Shown in pieces: positions 33,301 to 40,601 of a stretch of 49,524 nt of DNA. Under the pieces are notes generated by a model, which saw nothing but the letters and a program-made list of their open reading frames with translations, made no database searches and was not told where the DNA came from. Positions within the stretch are counted from its first letter, which is position 1. Each line of letters starts with the position of its first letter. The translations under genes were made by a program, and so were the position numbers. The DNA comes from DATBMA01 sp036555105 (GTDB lineage Bacteria > Actinomycetota > Acidimicrobiia > Spongiisociales > ZC4RG35): positions 1 to 49,524 of the forward strand of contig DATBMA010000049.1 of the NCBI GenBank assembly GCA_036555105.1, given 5' to 3'.

Positions 33301-33706
33301 ATTGCGGGGAGTTGGGCGAAGCGATCTGAGAGGCGAGCATGAACTTGATCTCGTCCTCGAACGCGTCGGCATCCGACGAAGAGGCGAAGTAGCCGTGGTC
33401 CTCGCCCCACAGCCGCCACGTGCCGGCGAGCCGATCGAAGACCTGGCGGGCCGAGCTCTCGGCCCCGAGCCGATCCTTGCCGTCCTCGTCCGTGGAGGGC
33501 ACGCCGGCCTTGCGGAAGTACTTGGAGACGATGATGTCGACCGCCACCTGCGACCACTCGGCGGGCACCTCGGCGTCGACCATCTCGAACACGACCGACC
33601 CGTCGGGGTTCGTGATGCGAGAGTCGCGTCGTGACCACTCGATCCCGTCGTAGGGGTCGGTCCCTGCCTCGGTGAAGCGCCGCGGGATCCTCAAACCTTC
33701 GCTCAT
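30341..33706 (-). CDS. nrdJ: Adenosylcobalamin-dependent (class II) ribonucleotide reductase
   Basis: This 1121-residue reductase converts ribonucleotides to deoxyribonucleotides in the cytoplasm using coenzyme B12 to generate a thiyl radical, independent of oxygen. The barrel motifs are present: NPCSEYVFLDDTACNLASIN in the middle, an early PHACFIE cysteine, and the C-terminal zinc-ribbon with CDVC and CYKCLNCG (1095-1117) typical of the long NrdJ form. The ATG at 33706 follows a strong GGAGGAGGAGG ribosome binding site. Upstream are a promoter and two NrdR-like boxes. No B12 riboswitch could be recognised in the short leader. Confidence 0.95.
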   Translation of the reverse strand: MSEGLRIPRRFTEAGTDPYDGIEWSRRDSRITNPDGSVVFEMVDAEVPAEWSQVAVDIIVSKYFRKAGVPSTDEDGKDRLGAESSARQVFDRLAGTWRLWGEDHGYFASSSDADAFEDEIKFMLASQIASPNSPQWFNTGLNHAYGLTGPAQGFWYVDPDTDEAVPSPDSYSRPAPHACFIESVTDDLVNDGGIMDLWLREARLFKFGSGTGTNFSTLRGSNEPLSGGGKSSGVMSFLKIGDRAAGAIKSGGTTRRAAKMVILDLDHPDIEEFVDWKKVEEDKAKILIRYGGYPADFNGEAYATVSGQNSNNSVRVPNEFIRALDEDDDWQLVERTTGKVRKTVKARDLWRRIAEAAWACADPGVQYDSIINEWHTCPAGGRIRATNPCSEYVFLDDTACNLASINLVKFLAEDGSFDVESFEHVIRLWTIVLEISVTMAHFPSRAIAYGSYWYRTLGLGYANLGSLLMRTGRAYDSDAGRAVAGALTAILTGYSYATSAEMAAAIKPFPKFQENREAMLRVIRNHRRAAYAAGSAEYEGITHRVVGIDAGVCPPQLLEAARSSWDLALSLGERHGYRNAQVTCIAPTGTIGLQMDCDTTGVEPDFALVKFKKLAGGGYFKIVNQSVAPALAALGYATDQVDEIVTYVVGTNTLEGAPHINLESLANLGFDSADLEKVETVLPSVFELRHAFNVFVLGEATLQRLGFEPDEYTSFEFDLLRSLGFDRAQIRQAAEHICGHQRIEGAPYLRDEHLPVFDTANKNGKDGQRYIHHTGHIKMMAVTQPFISGSISKTINMPNEATVADIEESYRLSWELGVKCMALYRDGSKASQPLSSSSDDGVSDEHDGRIEDALETQKQIAWGRIPAGMSPTQAYAQGMHPPRFLLPARRGGWTQEARVGGHKVYLRTGEYEDGTLGELFIDLAKEGATLRGMVSCFAIAVSKGLQYGVPLDEFVDTFTFQTFEPRGIVEGHPNIKMANSIVDYVFRSLGLEYLHRDELAQVPPTREGSLPEPAKGVAVEAGLQVELFDAAAERDVEVLESAGRFVDAPIERGGDSGSAKVLSARKAAAVAEAADAGTRALQSALGEMMGDAPLCDVCGHITVRNGACYKCLNCGNSLGCS

Positions 33707-33740
33707 CTTCCGCCTCCTCCTCCCGTCCTAGGGCTCCTTT

Positions 33741-33760
33741 GACCACTAGATATTGTGGTC
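33741..33760 (-). promoter_or_regulatory. NrdR-like box 1 in the nrdJ leader
   Basis: A palindrome GACCAC...GTGGTC surrounds the core CTAGATAT, matching the general form of NrdR boxes. NrdR is an ATP/dATP-sensing repressor of ribonucleotide reductase genes. Its core is 33 bp from that of box 2, the roughly three-turn spacing typical of NrdR sites. Confidence 0.7.
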
Positions 33761-33771
33761 AAAGGGGGAAG

Positions 33772-33790
33772 GACCACCATATCTAGGGCA
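33772..33790 (-). promoter_or_regulatory. NrdR-like box 2 in the nrdJ leader
   Basis: The core ATATCTAG (33779-33786) is the reverse complement of the box 1 core and is set in a weaker palindrome. It begins at or just after the predicted transcription start, so repressor binding would block initiation. Confidence 0.6.
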
Positions 33791-33799
33791 GGGGACAAC

Positions 33800-33828
33800 A
33801 CTGTAATTACACGACCGTAAGCCGTCAA
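33800..33828 (-). promoter_or_regulatory. nrdJ promoter (TTGACG, 17 bp, TACAGT)
   Basis: On the minus strand, -35 TTGACG (33823-33828) and -10 TACAGT (33800-33805) are separated by exactly 17 bp. Transcription would start near 33793, giving a leader of roughly 90 bases that contains the NrdR-like boxes and the ribosome binding site. Confidence 0.65.
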
Positions 33829-33951
33829 GGGCCTTTGCGCGTGGGTGGCGTCGACAGCCCGAACGGCCCGCCGGAGGAAGACCCGGCCCACGGGGAAGTG
33901 CATCCGACGATAACCGAATGGAGGTTCCGGTCGTCCGGAGATCCCGATTTG

Positions 33952-33957
33952 TAGGAT
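33952..33957 (+). promoter_or_regulatory. -10 element TAGGAT of the four-helix membrane protein gene
   Basis: TAGGAT lies 17 bases before ATG 33975, with CAGGAGG between, so this gene has a short leader with a ribosome binding site instead of being leaderless. Confidence 0.45.
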
Positions 33958-33974
33958 GACTGCAGGAGGTGTGA

Positions 33975-34394
33975 ATGTCTTCGATGGGAGAGATCGGCGC
34001 GACCGGACGACGCAACTGGGTGGTGTGGCTGTTCCTGATCCTGGCGGTGCTTGCCGCGATCGGTGCCTTCGTGGACGCCCTCCGCTACCTCGGCGTGATC
34101 AGCATCGCCCAGCTCGGCGATCTCAAGTTCTTCCTCGAGGATGCCAACTGGCTCGGCGCCATCCTCTCGGGCCTGGTCGGCGTGCTTTGGATCGTGGTCG
34201 CCCGCTGGCTTTGGACGCTCAACCCGCAGGGCTGGATGTTCGTGATCGTGCTGGCCGGGCTCAACATCGTTCTTCTGGTCCTGGCCATGCTGGGCAACAC
34301 CACGTTGCAGGCGGTGCTGCCTGCTCTGATCGTCTGCGTGGTGATCCTGCTGCTGGCCTTCCTGCCTGGCACCAAGCGGGCGTTCGGAGCGTAA
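33975..34394 (+). CDS. Four-helix integral membrane protein of unknown function
   Basis: This 139-residue protein has four evenly spaced helices (about 15-35, 58-80, 86-106 and 110-130) and short loops. No family motif is recognised, though similar small four-helix proteins are common in actinobacteria. AGGAGG is 7 bases before ATG 33975, making the start secure. It is divergent from nrdJ and convergent with the Gfo/Idh/MocA gene, 14 bp from its stop. Confidence 0.75.
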   Translation: MSSMGEIGATGRRNWVVWLFLILAVLAAIGAFVDALRYLGVISIAQLGDLKFFLEDANWLGAILSGLVGVLWIVVARWLWTLNPQGWMFVIVLAGLNIVLLVLAMLGNTTLQAVLPALIVCVVILLLAFLPGTKRAFGA

Positions 34395-34408
34395 GGAAGT
34401 CGCACCTC

Positions 34409-35692
34409 TCAACTCTTGAGATTCGAGACTTGAGACTCGAGATCCCGTCGCGCGGCTGACACGTCGATCGCCCGGCCTTCGACACGGGCAGCCTCGGCCA
34501 TGAAGGCCAGCAGATGACTTTCGAGCGACTCGGATGCCGAGGTGAGCGGAGGGTCCCCGCTCTCCGCCGAGGCCAGGAACGACTCGATCAGCCCAGAGTC
34601 GCCGCCCCCGTGACCGCCGGCTCTCGCTTCGATCGGTATCTCTTCGCTGTTGCCGGTGACGTGGTCCGAGACCGTCAGCCGCTGCTCGCGCCCGAAGGTG
34701 CCCCGCAGCGTGGCCCGGGTGCCGTCGTATCTCATGGTCCGCTCCTCGCGGTCGGAATGGCCATGCATCACCAGAGTCACAGACGTGCCGGCCGATGTCT
34801 GCATCGTCACCACCTGGTGGTCGACCACGTCCGATCCGGCCTGGTACGCACAGCGGCCGTACGGGCCTGAGCGCAGGGCTTCGAGGCGCGCCTCCAGCCC
34901 GAGGTCGTCGGTGATGACGTGCACGGGCCAACCGGTCCGGCTCATGTCGAGGTAGACCCGGCGGGCGTCATACGGACAGTCCTCGACCGGGCAGCCGTCT
35001 GTGCAACGCGGAGTGGCCCCCACCGGTGCCCGGTCCGGGCGGAACTCGAACAGGGATCCGAAGGAGGCCAGGCCGACGATCTCGTCGGCCAGGTTCCAGT
35101 GGAGCAGGTCGAAATCGTGACAGCACTTGGCGACGATCATCGGTGCCGACGACTCGGCCCGGGACCAGTTGCCACGGACGTATGAGTGGGCCATGTGCCA
35201 GGCGACGATGTTCTCGCGGTGCTCGACCGTCACCAGGTCTCCGAGGCGACCGGAGACGACGGTGTCGTGCAGGGTCTCGAAGAAGGGCGTGTATCGAAGG
35301 ACGTGCGCGAGATGAAGCCGGCCGCCGGCCGCCTCGGCCGCCGCCGTGACCGCGGCGGCAGCAGCCAGGGTGGCAGCCATCGGCTTCTCCAATAGGACCT
35401 CGTAGCCGGCGAGGAGCCCACGTATGGCGGGCTGGTGATGGTTGCGATCGGACGAGGCAACGAAACAGGCCTCGGCCCTGGCTGAGCCCTCGAGCATCTC
35501 CCTCCCGTCCTCGAAGCAATCGGCCGGAGTGAGGCCATGGACTGCCGCGAACCGCTCCCTACGCGCCCGGTCGGGATCGGCGACGGCTACGAAGCGCAGC
35601 CGATTCGGATTCATGACTGCCCACTGGCCATAGATGTGAAAGCCGCGCTGACCCGCTCCGACCAGTACCGCCTCCATCGGCCCTCTGCTCAT
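34409..35692 (-). CDS. Gfo/Idh/MocA-family oxidoreductase
   Basis: This 427-residue dehydrogenase has an N-terminal Rossmann domain (VLVGAGQRGFHIYGQ at about 9-23), the EKPMAA motif (Lys in LLEKP) and a C-terminal alpha/beta domain. Substrates of the family are sugars, inositols and related polyols with NAD(P). A cluster of cysteines (CTDGCPVEDCPYDARR) near the middle is characteristic of a subgroup. ATG 35692 is used; ATG 35677 five codons later is a candidate. The last ten or so codons (ending LESQVSNLKS) are encoded by a GTGAGAC-type array, so the natural tail seems to have been replaced or extended. Confidence 0.88.
   Translation of the reverse strand: MSRGPMEAVLVGAGQRGFHIYGQWAVMNPNRLRFVAVADPDRARRERFAAVHGLTPADCFEDGREMLEGSARAEACFVASSDRNHHQPAIRGLLAGYEVLLEKPMAATLAAAAAVTAAAEAAGGRLHLAHVLRYTPFFETLHDTVVSGRLGDLVTVEHRENIVAWHMAHSYVRGNWSRAESSAPMIVAKCCHDFDLLHWNLADEIVGLASFGSLFEFRPDRAPVGATPRCTDGCPVEDCPYDARRVYLDMSRTGWPVHVITDDLGLEARLEALRSGPYGRCAYQAGSDVVDHQVVTMQTSAGTSVTLVMHGHSDREERTMRYDGTRATLRGTFGREQRLTVSDHVTGNSEEIPIEARAGGHGGGDSGLIESFLASAESGDPPLTSASESLESHLLAFMAEAARVEGRAIDVSAARRDLESQVSNLKS
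34416..34443. repeat. GTGAGAC-type tandem array 4, inside the 3' end of a gene
   Basis: Four exact heptamers occur: TTGAGAT, TCGAGAC, TTGAGAC, TCGAGAT. The array lies within the coding sequence of the Gfo/Idh/MocA gene and supplies most of its last codons before the stop at 34409. Confidence 0.85.
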
Positions 35693-35721
35693 GTGGCCAA
35701 TACTGCCCCCTGCCGCGTGGG

Positions 35722-35727
35722 TACTCT
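35722..35727 (+). promoter_or_regulatory. -10 element TACTCT, leaderless promoter of lutABC
   Basis: TACTCT is followed by 6 bases (CGCCAG) and ATG 35734; there is no ribosome binding site in the 41-bp divergent gap. Confidence 0.6.
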
Positions 35728-35733
35728 CGCCAG

Positions 35734-36456
35734 ATGGCGGTTGTTCAGCTGTTTGCCACGTGTTTGGTGGACTGGCTGGCGCCGCAGGTGGGTGATGCGA
35801 CCGTGATGGTGCTGGAGAAGGCGGGTTGCACGGTGGCGGTTCCCGCCGGACAGACCTGCTGCGGCCAGCCTGCCTACAACGCCGGCCTCGAGCCCCAGGC
35901 ACGAAGGATGGCGGCCCACACGCTCGACGTGCTGGACGGGACACAGGGGCCGGTCGTGGTCCCCTCAGGGTCGTGCGCAGACATGCTGATCCATCACCTC
36001 CCGGAGCTCATGGCCGGCGACGAGAAGTACGAGCCGATGGCACTTCGGGTGGCCGCTCGGGTCAGGGAGCTGACCGCCTTCCTGGTCGACGACCTGGGTG
36101 TCCACGACCTCGAGGCGGCTTCGCCTGGCAAGGCCGTCTTCCATCCTTCGTGCCATGGCCTGCGCAACCTCGGCCTCCGTCAGCAACCACTGACTCTCCT
36201 CGATGGAGTCGAAGGCCTCGAGTTGGTCAGTCAGGAGGGCCGGGAGGAGTGCTGCGGCTTCGGCGGCCTCTTCTCGCTCGAACTGCCCGAGATGTCCGAA
36301 GCCATCCTCAACGCCAAGCTCGACAGCATCGAGGACTGCCATCCAGACCAACTGATCGGCGTCGACGTCTCCTGCCTACTGCACATGGCGGGGGGTCTCC
36401 ATCGCCGGGGGAGCGCGATCCAAGTGAGGCACATCGCCGAGGTGCTCGGAGGGTGA
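35734..36456 (+). CDS. lutA: Lactate utilization protein A (Fe-S oxidoreductase, LutA/YkgE)
   Basis: This 240-residue protein carries two cysteine-rich CCG domains, seen as TCCGQPAYNAG (about 47-57) and ECCGFGGLFS (about 169-178), with partner motifs SGSCADML and HPSCHG. It is the LutA subunit of the iron-sulfur L-lactate dehydrogenase complex LutABC, which oxidises lactate to pyruvate and is also linked to lactate-dependent growth and biofilm functions in other bacteria. It is leaderless. Its stop overlaps lutB in GTGA. Confidence 0.93.
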   Translation: MAVVQLFATCLVDWLAPQVGDATVMVLEKAGCTVAVPAGQTCCGQPAYNAGLEPQARRMAAHTLDVLDGTQGPVVVPSGSCADMLIHHLPELMAGDEKYEPMALRVAARVRELTAFLVDDLGVHDLEAASPGKAVFHPSCHGLRNLGLRQQPLTLLDGVEGLELVSQEGREECCGFGGLFSLELPEMSEAILNAKLDSIEDCHPDQLIGVDVSCLLHMAGGLHRRGSAIQVRHIAEVLGG

Positions 36457-37847
36457 TCTCCCCGGTCGCGTTCAGAGGGCGGGCCGCACCATTGATCGGA
36501 TCACCCCAGGCCGCCGCGGTCGAACGCGGCACCCGCCGCTTCAGCAGCCACCGGGCCGAGGCCGTGGCCGAGTACCCCGACTTCGATGCGATGCGGCGCC
36601 AGGCACGCGAGATCCGCCTCCACACGCTCTCTCATCTCGGCCATTACCTCGGCGAGTTCGCCGCCAATTGCGAGGCAGCAGGAGGCCGGATGCACTGGGC
36701 GGGAGACGCCGAGGAGGCGGTGTCGATCATCTGCGGGCTGGTGGGAAGCCGGCGTCTGGCCGTGAAGGCGAAGTCGATGGTCACCGAGGAGATCGAGCTC
36801 AACCATGGGCTGGAGGCGGCCGGGGTCGAGGTCGTCGAGACCGACCTGGGCGAGTTCATCGCTCAGCTGGCCGGGGAACGTCCATCCCACATCATCGCCC
36901 CGGTCCTCCACAAGACCGCCGTGGAGATCGGCCTGCTCTTCGCCGACAAGCTCGGATCGCCCAACACCTCGGACTCTTCCGAGCTCAACCAGATCGCCCG
37001 CAGGCACCTGCGCCGGATCTTCCTCGAGGCGGACGTCGGGATCTCCGGAGTGAACCTGGGCGTGGCTTCGACCGGCAGCATCGTGACCGTGACCAACGAG
37101 GGCAACGGCCGGTTGGTCACCACATTGCCCCGCGTCCACATCGCGGTGATGGGGATGGAGCGCCTGGTCCCCGGGATCGCAGAGTTAGGTGTCGTCCTGG
37201 AGGTGCTCGCCCGTTCGGCGACCGGCCAGCGGCTGTCCGCGTACACCAACTTGGTGACCGGCCCCCGGCAGCCGGGGGAGGCCGACGGTCCGGACGAGCT
37301 CCATATCGTGGTCGTCGACAACGGCCGCTCGCAGCTCCTGGGAGGGCCGCTTGAGGAGATCCTTGCCTGCATTCGGTGCGGCGCCTGCCTCAACGTGTGC
37401 CCGGTCTTCAAGCAGGTGGGCGGCCACGCCTACGGGAGCGTCTACTCAGGACCGGTCGGAGCGGTGTTCGCCCCGGCCGTCTTCGGGCTCGATGAGCATG
37501 GCGACCTCCCCTTCGCTTCGACACTGTGCGGGGCATGCAAAGAGGTATGCCCGATCGGGATCGACATCCCCCGCATGCTGCTCGAGCTGAGGCGTCGGTC
37601 CGCCGAGCTGGGAATCCACCCCCGCTGGCTCGAATTCGGCCTGGACACTTTCTCCCGGGCTGCCAGCTTGCCATCTTTATGGAGTGCCGGGGGAAGTTCG
37701 CTGACCGGATTCCTGCGCATGCGGGCAATCGACGGATGGGTGGAGTCTCTTCCGGGGCCGGCCGGGGACTGGACCATGGCCAGGGCCCTGGGGGCACCCC
37801 CGAAGAAGCGGTTCCAGGCACGTTGGAGGCGCCGTGGAAAAGGCTGA
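36453..37847 (+). CDS. lutB: Lactate utilization protein B (LUD domain plus two 4Fe-4S motifs, LutB/YkgF)
   Basis: This 464-residue protein has an LUD domain (about 45-290) followed by two ferredoxin-type motifs, CIRCGACLNVCP (306-317) and CGACKEVCP (359-367), the standard LutB architecture. It transfers electrons in the lactate oxidation complex. GTG 36453 overlaps the lutA stop; upstream sequence in the same frame is only a shadow of lutA. The C-terminal region is Arg/Lys-rich and overlaps the start of lutC by 14 bp. Confidence 0.94.
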   Translation: MISPVAFRGRAAPLIGSPQAAAVERGTRRFSSHRAEAVAEYPDFDAMRRQAREIRLHTLSHLGHYLGEFAANCEAAGGRMHWAGDAEEAVSIICGLVGSRRLAVKAKSMVTEEIELNHGLEAAGVEVVETDLGEFIAQLAGERPSHIIAPVLHKTAVEIGLLFADKLGSPNTSDSSELNQIARRHLRRIFLEADVGISGVNLGVASTGSIVTVTNEGNGRLVTTLPRVHIAVMGMERLVPGIAELGVVLEVLARSATGQRLSAYTNLVTGPRQPGEADGPDELHIVVVDNGRSQLLGGPLEEILACIRCGACLNVCPVFKQVGGHAYGSVYSGPVGAVFAPAVFGLDEHGDLPFASTLCGACKEVCPIGIDIPRMLLELRRRSAELGIHPRWLEFGLDTFSRAASLPSLWSAGGSSLTGFLRMRAIDGWVESLPGPAGDWTMARALGAPPKKRFQARWRRRGKG

Positions 37848-38478
37848 GTTCATCGGGCGACTGCCGCGGGCCCAGGAGCCGGCGACGGCCCCCCCCACCC
37901 ATCTGCCCCGGTTCGAACAGGTCGACTCGATCGTCCAGTTCGCAGCCCGGCTGCGCAGCGTCGACGGACACGATCATGGGCCGGTCCGGCCCGATCAGGT
38001 GGCGGGGCTGGTCCATGACCTGGTCGAGGCCGCTGAGCTGGAGGCCTTCGTCTGTTGGAACGATGTTGAGCGCTACGGCGTCGTCGCCCGCCTGGAGTCG
38101 GCCGGAGCCCGCCGGGTCAGTGGGGATCTGGGCTCGGACGACGGAGGGCGCAAGCAGAGGCTCGGTGCGCTGGCAGGCAGGGTGGCCGGGATCACCGGAG
38201 CCGATGCCGGCTTGGTCGAGTCTGGGTCGATCGTTCTCAGGTCCGGTCCGGGCCGCCCTCGGTCGGCCTCGCTGCTGGCGGAGACGCACATCGTGATCCT
38301 TCCGGTGGTGCGGCTCTTCCGCTCTCTGCCTCACTATCTGGCCCAGCACCCAGGGGCGGTTGGCGGCATCTCCAACCTGGTGGTGGTGACCGGGCCGAGC
38401 CGAACGGGAGACATCGAACAGCAGCTCACACTCGGAGTGCACGGTCCGCAGGCCCTCCATGTGGTACTTGTGTCCTGA
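37834..38478 (+). CDS. lutC: Lactate utilization protein C (LUD domain, LutC/YkgG)
   Basis: This 214-residue LUD-domain protein is the third subunit of the LutABC lactate oxidation complex. The typical C-terminal block is present: AGLVESGSIVL, LAETHIVIL and VVVTGPSRTGDIE, followed by a HGPQALHVVLV end. The GTG start at 37834 lies inside the end of lutB, so the three subunits are translationally coupled. Length and order match lut operons elsewhere. Confidence 0.93.
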   Translation: MEKAEFIGRLPRAQEPATAPPTHLPRFEQVDSIVQFAARLRSVDGHDHGPVRPDQVAGLVHDLVEAAELEAFVCWNDVERYGVVARLESAGARRVSGDLGSDDGGRKQRLGALAGRVAGITGADAGLVESGSIVLRSGPGRPRSASLLAETHIVILPVVRLFRSLPHYLAQHPGAVGGISNLVVVTGPSRTGDIEQQLTLGVHGPQALHVVLVS

Positions 38479-38481
38479 TCC

Positions 38482-39477
38482 ATGGCACTCTCATCACCCC
38501 CGAAGTCTCGGCCCCAGGGCGGCGGACTGGCCCGCTTCTTCCGTTTTCTCTTCCTGCTGGTGTTCGTGGTGGGGGTGGTTGCTGCGGTTTGGGCGCGAGG
38601 GGTGGCGACAAGGGCAGAGGCGGTAGAGAGCGTCGATCCATCGGTCGATCGCCCGGGCGACGTTGCTCTCATCGACGGTGCCACCATCCACTTCCGCCGT
38701 GAGGGCGGATCCGGCCAGGTGCTTTTGCTGGTCCACGATTACGACGTCTTCGCCGGAGCCGAGTGGCTGCCGCTGGCCGATGCCATGCAGACCGGTCAGT
38801 TGCTGATGCCCGATCAGGTGGGCTTCGGGTACAGCACCCGTCCCACCGAATCGGGCCTTCCTCTCACGGTGGCGGGGCGGGCGGAGACGCTCCACCTGCT
38901 GATGCAGGCACTGGACCTCCCGGCGACGGTGGTGATCGGATCAGGCGGGGGAGTGGCGATAGCCACTCAGCTGGCGGCGCTGCACCCCGACGACGTCACC
39001 GGCTTGGTCCTCATCAGCGGCAGTGCGGTTCGATCGCGTCCGTCGTTGATCGAGCGGGCGATGGGGTGGCCCGTGGTCGGTGAGGCGGTTGCGTACACCT
39101 TCGAGGCGGGCGGCGAAAGATCGGCCCGCGCTTTCGCCGCCGGATGTGACGACGGAGGATGGTGCCCGACCTCCGAGCAGGTGGACGAGCGCCGCCACGT
39201 CGCATCCGTGAGGGGCACCTCGGCCGGCCTGGCGCTGTGGGCCAGCACCCCTCCTGCTTCCACCCTGCCGAGCGACCTCGACCAGATAGCGGTTCCCACC
39301 TTGGTGCTCTGGGGTGAGGATGATCAGACGATGTCCTTCGACGATGCCCAGGAGATGGCGGCAAGCATCGCCGGATCCGAGCTGAGAGTGGTGGTTGGGG
39401 CCGGCCACCAACCCCATCTCGAGGATCCTGCCGCCGTGGCAGCCCTCATCACAGAGTTTCTCGCCAAGCTCGACTGA
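38482..39477 (+). CDS. Alpha/beta-hydrolase-fold protein, membrane-anchored, with the nucleophile serine replaced
   Basis: This 331-residue protein has an N-terminal membrane anchor (about 19-38) followed by an alpha/beta-hydrolase fold. The expected G-x-S-x-G elbow reads GSGGG (153-157), placing Gly155 where the catalytic Ser should be. The oxyanion-loop HG is HD (VHDYDVF). The acid (Asp281 in WGEDDQT) and base (His309 in GAGHQPH) positions are kept. It may be non-catalytic or use a different mechanism; Ser154 next to the elbow is the only nearby serine. It starts 3 bp after lutC. Confidence 0.85.
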   Translation: MALSSPPKSRPQGGGLARFFRFLFLLVFVVGVVAAVWARGVATRAEAVESVDPSVDRPGDVALIDGATIHFRREGGSGQVLLLVHDYDVFAGAEWLPLADAMQTGQLLMPDQVGFGYSTRPTESGLPLTVAGRAETLHLLMQALDLPATVVIGSGGGVAIATQLAALHPDDVTGLVLISGSAVRSRPSLIERAMGWPVVGEAVAYTFEAGGERSARAFAAGCDDGGWCPTSEQVDERRHVASVRGTSAGLALWASTPPASTLPSDLDQIAVPTLVLWGEDDQTMSFDDAQEMAASIAGSELRVVVGAGHQPHLEDPAAVAALITEFLAKLD

Positions 39478-39493
39478 GGTCCTCCACCGGGAC

Positions 39494-39559
39494 CTGCGAC
39501 GTGCGTGCGACCGCGACCTGAGACGCACGACCTGAGACCTGAGACGTGAGACGTGAGAC
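39494..39559. repeat. GTGAGAC-type tandem array 5
   Basis: Degenerate GCGAC units (39494-39517) lead into exact 7-bp units from 39518: CTGAGAC, GCACGAC, CTGAGAC, CTGAGAC, GTGAGAC, GTGAGAC. It fills most of the convergent gap and ends 2 bp before the stop codon at 39562. Confidence 0.85.
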
Positions 39560-39561
39560 CG

Positions 39562-39981
39562 CTATGCGGGCGGCGTCAGCTTCCACCCGCGGCGTTCGAG
39601 CTCCTCGGCCAGCTCACGGTCGCTCGCTCCCAGCAACCATCCGGTGGCAGGCATGGGCTGCTCGAGCAAGGCCGCGATCGTGTCACGAAGCGTCCGCGCC
39701 CAGGCTCGCCCGCTGGCTCCTCCCTGGTGGGTCAGGGTGCCGTCGCCGTTGACCCTGTAGACCTTCGCCTCGGATACCGGGCTCATGCGCGAGCCGCGCT
39801 CTCCATAGACGAGCAGCACCGACCCGGCGGGAAGGTCCTGGATGCCGCCGTCGGAAACGAAGTCGCCTTGGTAGGCCCAGCCGCTCGAACTGGAGGTGTC
39901 GACCCCGGTGACCACTTTCGCCCAATGCTTGCCGCGCTCGTCTCCGAGCATCGGAACCTGTACCGCCACCAGGACGGTCAT
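39562..39981 (-). CDS. Conserved hypothetical protein
   Basis: This 139-residue soluble protein has no recognised family. It is beta-rich at the N-terminus (MTVLVAVQVPMLG) with a middle segment describing a short strand pattern (VLLVYGERGSRMSPVSEAKVY), followed by a Trp/Arg-rich helical C-terminus. ATG 39981 is preferred because GGGAG lies 7 bases upstream and a TATGGT -10 sits at 40004-40009; an in-frame ATG at 40008 falls inside that -10. The gene ends next to array 5. Confidence 0.6.
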   Translation of the reverse strand: MTVLVAVQVPMLGDERGKHWAKVVTGVDTSSSSGWAYQGDFVSDGGIQDLPAGSVLLVYGERGSRMSPVSEAKVYRVNGDGTLTHQGGASGRAWARTLRDTIAALLEQPMPATGWLLGASDRELAEELERRGWKLTPPA

Positions 39982-40003
39982 CGCGAATCTCCCATCACCG
40001 GCG

Positions 40004-40009
40004 ACCATA
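40004..40009 (-). promoter_or_regulatory. -10 element TATGGT (minus strand) for the hypothetical gene
   Basis: On the minus strand TATGGT precedes GGGAG and ATG 39981, giving a short leader with a ribosome binding site. Confidence 0.4.
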
Positions 40010-40020
40010 CCGGCCGGTGG

Positions 40021-40560
40021 TCAGGCGGGGACCACCCTCACCGGCGATGAGGCCAGCCGGAGATAGGTGTTGCGCAGCCGGCGGATGGGCCACCAGTCGT
40101 AAAGGAGCACCTCCATCGGCCTCCACATGGCAACCCAACCGGCGATGGCCGCCCCCTCCTGGAGGAATTGGGTGAACGGGCTCTGGCCTACCTTGCCGAG
40201 GAAGCTGGAGAGGAGCTGGAACCCGGCCAGAGCCGCCACCCCTATCACCAGGGAGATTCGCCCGTCCCGGAGGAGCCTGCCCAGCTCCCGCCTGCGGAAC
40301 TCCGCCTCGCGCCGGAAGTAGCGGTGGAAGGTCTCCTCGAGAGCCCCGGCTTGAGTGGGGTCGACCTCGCCCTGGATCTGGATCTCGATCGCCGGGGGCA
40401 GGTCGTCGCGGAGGTCCTCGGCCCAGCTGACGATCCATCGGGCGATGTCCTCATCGAGGTCGCGGTGGGGGAGTGGAGTCGGGTCCATCCACGCGAAGAG
40501 CTCGTTCAGCTCCTCGACCGTCAGCCTGATGGTCTCCCCCGAGGCTGACGGGACGGTCAT
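40021..40560 (-). CDS. Membrane protein of unknown function, two TM segments
   Basis: This 179-residue protein has an acidic soluble N-terminal part (about 1-95, rich in Glu/Asp and Arg) and two helices near 101-122 and 136-157, then a basic C-terminus with WWPIRRLRNTYLRL. I do not recognise a family. The two helices suggest anchoring with both ends in the cytoplasm. It is leaderless, with TACCCT 6 bases upstream of ATG 40560. It is divergent from hppD. Confidence 0.7.
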   Translation of the reverse strand: MTVPSASGETIRLTVEELNELFAWMDPTPLPHRDLDEDIARWIVSWAEDLRDDLPPAIEIQIQGEVDPTQAGALEETFHRYFRREAEFRRRELGRLLRDGRISLVIGVAALAGFQLLSSFLGKVGQSPFTQFLQEGAAIAGWVAMWRPMEVLLYDWWPIRRLRNTYLRLASSPVRVVPA

Positions 40561-40566
40561 AAACAG

Positions 40567-40572
40567 AGGGTA
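40567..40572 (-). promoter_or_regulatory. -10 element TACCCT (minus strand), leaderless promoter
   Basis: Read on the minus strand, TACCCT is followed by 6 bases (CTGTTT) and ATG 40560. Confidence 0.55.
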
Positions 40573-40601
40573 GGCGGAGGATCAATCAGGAGCTCTGGCG
40601 G

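Noticed and set aside
33707..33974. Cobalamin riboswitch upstream of nrdJ
   Set aside because: The leader predicted from the promoter is only about 90 bases and no B12-box-like core was found by eye.
35693..35944. N-terminal extension of the Gfo/Idh/MocA protein
   Set aside because: It is Pro/Arg-rich, antisense to lutA, and precedes the normal Rossmann start; ATG 35692 fits the family.
39494..39559. CRISPR array
   Set aside because: Units are 7 bp in direct contact with no spacers, and no cas genes are present.
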